A DNA stretch of 44,682 nt from Reticulitermes lucifugus (lineage: Eukaryota; Arthropoda; Insecta; Blattodea; Rhinotermitidae): NCBI GenBank assembly GCA_026260175.1, contig JAKCWW010000473.1:22252-66933 (forward strand). Reading direction: 5' to 3'. Positions 42,790 through 44,682 of this stretch are shown here, in pieces (positions within the stretch are counted from its first letter, which is position 1; the number at the start of each line of letters is the position of its first letter). Position numbers and translations under genes: made by a program. The notes beneath the pieces are model-generated. The model saw only the letters and a program-made list of their open reading frames with translations. It was not told the origin of the DNA and did no database searches.

Positions 42790-42830
42790 AACAGTACGCG
42801 TTTTGACTCTCCTTAGGGTCATTTACAAAA
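42790..42830 (-). other. Hairpin module, isolated and decayed
   Basis: On the minus strand: TAAATGACCCTAAGGAGAGT, where TGAC (42818-42821) pairs with GTCA (42804-42807), then AAAACGCGTA in place of GAAACG..GTA. The layout matches the other modules; the 5' box is decayed. Confidence 0.35.
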
Positions 42831-42991
42831 GCATTTAAAGTGAAAGTGACCATGCGTATGGTTGAAACATATCAGATTAATTATATATGAAGCATTTTAC
42901 AAAAGCTACACAACGAATTTTCTTATATAGTTGCTTTAGATGGATTTTAAAGAGATCTGTGTTTAAACAATTCAACGAAGAGCTTTACGTA

Positions 42992-43234
42992 AAATTAAAC
43001 AATAAATATTAGTACATTAAATAATAAATATTGCGGATATGACATAGTAAATATTAGGACATTAAACAGTAAATAGTATGCACATTAAATAGTAAATATT
43101 ATGGGCATAAAATAATAAATATTACGAATATTAAATGGTAAAAAGTACGGACACGGGCTAGTAAATATTACGGATATTAAATCAAATCGTGTTCAGCGCA
43201 TGTAGGCATGTATGTGCTGAACACGATTTGATTT
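42992..43234. repeat. 23-bp minisatellite ending in a perfect hairpin
   Basis: Eight units of 22-23 bp run from 42992 to 43174, with the pattern CATTAAATAGTAAATATTA followed by YGGA. The ninth unit (43175) turns into a hairpin: AAATCAAATCGTGTTCAGC (43179-43197) and its exact reverse complement at 43216-43234, with an 18-base loop containing two GCATGTA-type strings. The units are diverged, so the array is not young, yet the 19-bp stem is perfect. Confidence 0.9.
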
Positions 43235-43239
43235 GCACC

Positions 43240-43860
43240 TTATTTTTATGTATATATATATATGGCGTATTGATGGATGTTATGGTCTCAATAATACCGA
43301 ATACGAGTGAAATGCCATAATATTGAATCCCATAATAATCAGTCGCTGCTCCTGTATTTTACTTGCTAAAACGACAGTGGCATGTGTTTTGAGGCACAAA
43401 AATAACTTGCAGACGACAGTATAGGAGGCAGCACTGAGTCGGGCAAAATTTGCCTCGAAGGACAAGTGATGCTTCAGTAAGCCATAGAAGGAAATCTTGC
43501 GCTGTAAAGAAAACGCGATAGGGAATGGGGAATGGGACAAAAGAATAGCGCAGAATTGAAGAGAAACTGAAGTGAAAGAACGGAAAAGATAAGAGAAGAA
43601 GCTTACGTTTCTGTCCTTTCAATAAGAATGGAAAGAAAGTTAGCAGCTCTCTAAGGCCCTAAATTTGAGTTGTAGCTTAAAAGAGGCTACTAAAGATTTG
43701 TGGATCCGTCCGAGTTGTACAAGGGGAAGAAAGTAAAATTTTAAATATTGTTTGGTGTATCCCATTGCACAGGGTTGATGCGGCTGATTACAGCGCCGAC
43801 ACAGTGACAAGAGAAAGAGGCCTGAACGGACTTAAAACTTAACTCTTCATGACGGCGACG
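43240..43860. other. No gene supported
   Basis: A (TA) run lies at 43251-43263. Two overlapping minus frames (43280-43540, 43359-43622) have no domains. Confidence 0.4.
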
Positions 43861-43861
43861 A

Positions 43862-43887
43862 TAATGATGATGATGATGATGATGATT
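43862..43887. repeat. (ATG)n microsatellite
   Basis: About eight ATG units; the run of methionines in the overlapping frame derives from it. Confidence 0.9.
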
Positions 43888-43889
43888 GC

Positions 43890-44380
43890 AGCCAGCGCAG
43901 CACGATTTGTTAAATTTGATATTTTGGTCTCTAGTGACCGCTGCGTGAAAAAATTAGGATCGCACTTTAAAAAGCAGTGTTGTTGCACAAAACCCACTAT
44001 TCTTACTGCATTCATATTAACCTCATATTAAAATTAATATGGTCCACTATGAGGCCAGACATTTGGACAAACAATAAATTTTCTAATAAATACTTTTATG
44101 CCGAATGTTATATTTAAATTTTATTTATTGAGTAAAGTAAAGTTTTTCCTAAGCTTGTTTAAGCACACCGTCATGAAGATATAGGGGGAGTATTAGTGTA
44201 ACTGCAAGCATTCTAAACTTTCTTACTAAATACATACGTTGGTAACAAGCTTCAGGCACCTGCCACTTTACGACCAGTTTTATAGTCCCCGATATAATTG
44301 GATAGGGTGTTTGGTAAGTCTCAATGCTCATATGGACTTTATTGAGAAAAAATAAATGTATTGTAAATAACCCTATCGAG
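43890..44380. other. No recognisable feature
   Basis: AT-rich; nothing recognised. Confidence 0.5.
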
Positions 44381-44389
44381 GAGAGTAAT

Positions 44390-44555
44390 TTTTGAGAAGC
44401 TGATAGGTTCTCTGCTAGTCAAGAAATTCTCTAAATTAATGGAACACGCAGGTTCATCACCGTATTCGCAACAGCCGGCCACTGATCTCTATCCTGAGCC
44501 AGATTAATTCAGTTCACACCCTTCTATCCTGCTTCCTTAAAAAAACTTGTAACAT
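44390..44555 (-). repeat. LINE 3'-end fragment
   Basis: TTTGAGAAGCTGATAGGTTC, TGCTAGTCAAGAAATTCTC, GCAGGTTCATCACCGTATTC, CAACAGCC and CTGATCTCTATCCTGAGCCA, then ATTAATTCAGTTCACACCCT, match the 3' UTR of the LINE at 20036-20180 in order. It is the best preserved of the non-coding fragments. Orientation is minus. Confidence 0.75.
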
Positions 44556-44614
44556 TATAGCAGCGTTAGGCCAATACACTACCGAATTCTGATGTTATAC
44601 GATAGTAGCCTGTG

Positions 44615-44682
44615 GGCCGGGATAGCGTAGTAGGTATAGCGACTCGCTACGAGCTGGACGGTCCGGGGATCGAATCCCGGTG
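44615..44682 (+). repeat. SINE head (SINE-E type), cut by window end
   Basis: GGCCGGGATAGCGTAGTAGG, TATAGCGACTCGCTACGAGC, then B box GGATCGAATCC (44667-44677). The head is nearly the same as the minus-strand head at 13740-13811. It is not a functional tRNA: the T loop has an extra base (an eight-base GATCGAAT inside CCGGG/CCCGG) and conserved T54 is missing. Confidence 0.75.

Noticed and set aside
44615-44682. Functional tRNA gene at the window end
   Set aside because: The T loop has an extra base and lacks T54, and the same head is part of a SINE at 13740-13811.

Overview
The window looks like non-coding (intergenic or intronic) DNA from an insect nuclear genome, most likely a cockroach or termite (Blattodea). 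The evidence is the AT-rich background, a dense layer of tRNA-derived SINEs with RNA polymerase III A and B boxes, decayed tails of endonuclease/reverse-transcriptase LINEs with the MRW.GHVARM-type C-terminus common in polyneopteran insect genomes, many microsatellites, and no intact gene. The lineage is inferred from remembered repeat styles and not from a search. I found no convincing host protein-coding exon, rRNA, functional tRNA, CRISPR array or bacterial-type operon. The longest open frames (172, 161, 117, 117 and 113 codons) are biased-composition or repeat-derived and match no family I recognise.

Layout. 0-10 kb: a pair of oppositely oriented SINE-A copies (1-55 and 165-397), SINE-B copies, two decayed plus-strand LINE tails (2812-3110 and 7630-7860), a CpG-rich patch (6904-7075), a long fold-back element (8124-8349) and a 75-bp near-perfect palindrome (9837-9911). 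10-20 kb: further SINEs (13.2, 13.6, 15.7 and 17.3 kb) and minus-strand LINE 3' ends. 20-30 kb: a LINE C-terminus broken by a run of Ns (20326-20444), SINEs on both strands, a 51-bp minisatellite (about 22965-23244), a promoter-like cluster (27493-27598), a second copy of the fold-back family (28888-29095) and two microsatellites. 30-44.7 kb: a palindromic MITE (33113-33342), a two-headed tRNA-like SINE (35545-35725), a complete SINE-A copy with a likely target-site duplication (39597-39830), a 328-bp fold-back (41309-41636), a SINE with a TTTA tail, and a 23-bp minisatellite ending in a perfect hairpin (42992-43234). The window ends inside a further SINE.

The most interesting signal is a short RNA-like module that recurs in at least seven places within otherwise different repeats. 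It consists of a YTGANGAT-like box, a hairpin whose stem differs between families but still pairs, then CGAAAC and a short GT(A). The order resembles a hammerhead ribozyme core with a tiny stem III, as known from Penelope-like retroelements. Several copies carry core substitutions and there is an extra T before stem II, so catalysis is only a hypothesis. Other points of interest are SINEs that share a tail but have different tRNA heads, five LINE 3' ends lying in the same orientation, and the minisatellite-plus-hairpin, which resembles a non-autonomous Helitron/Helentron end.
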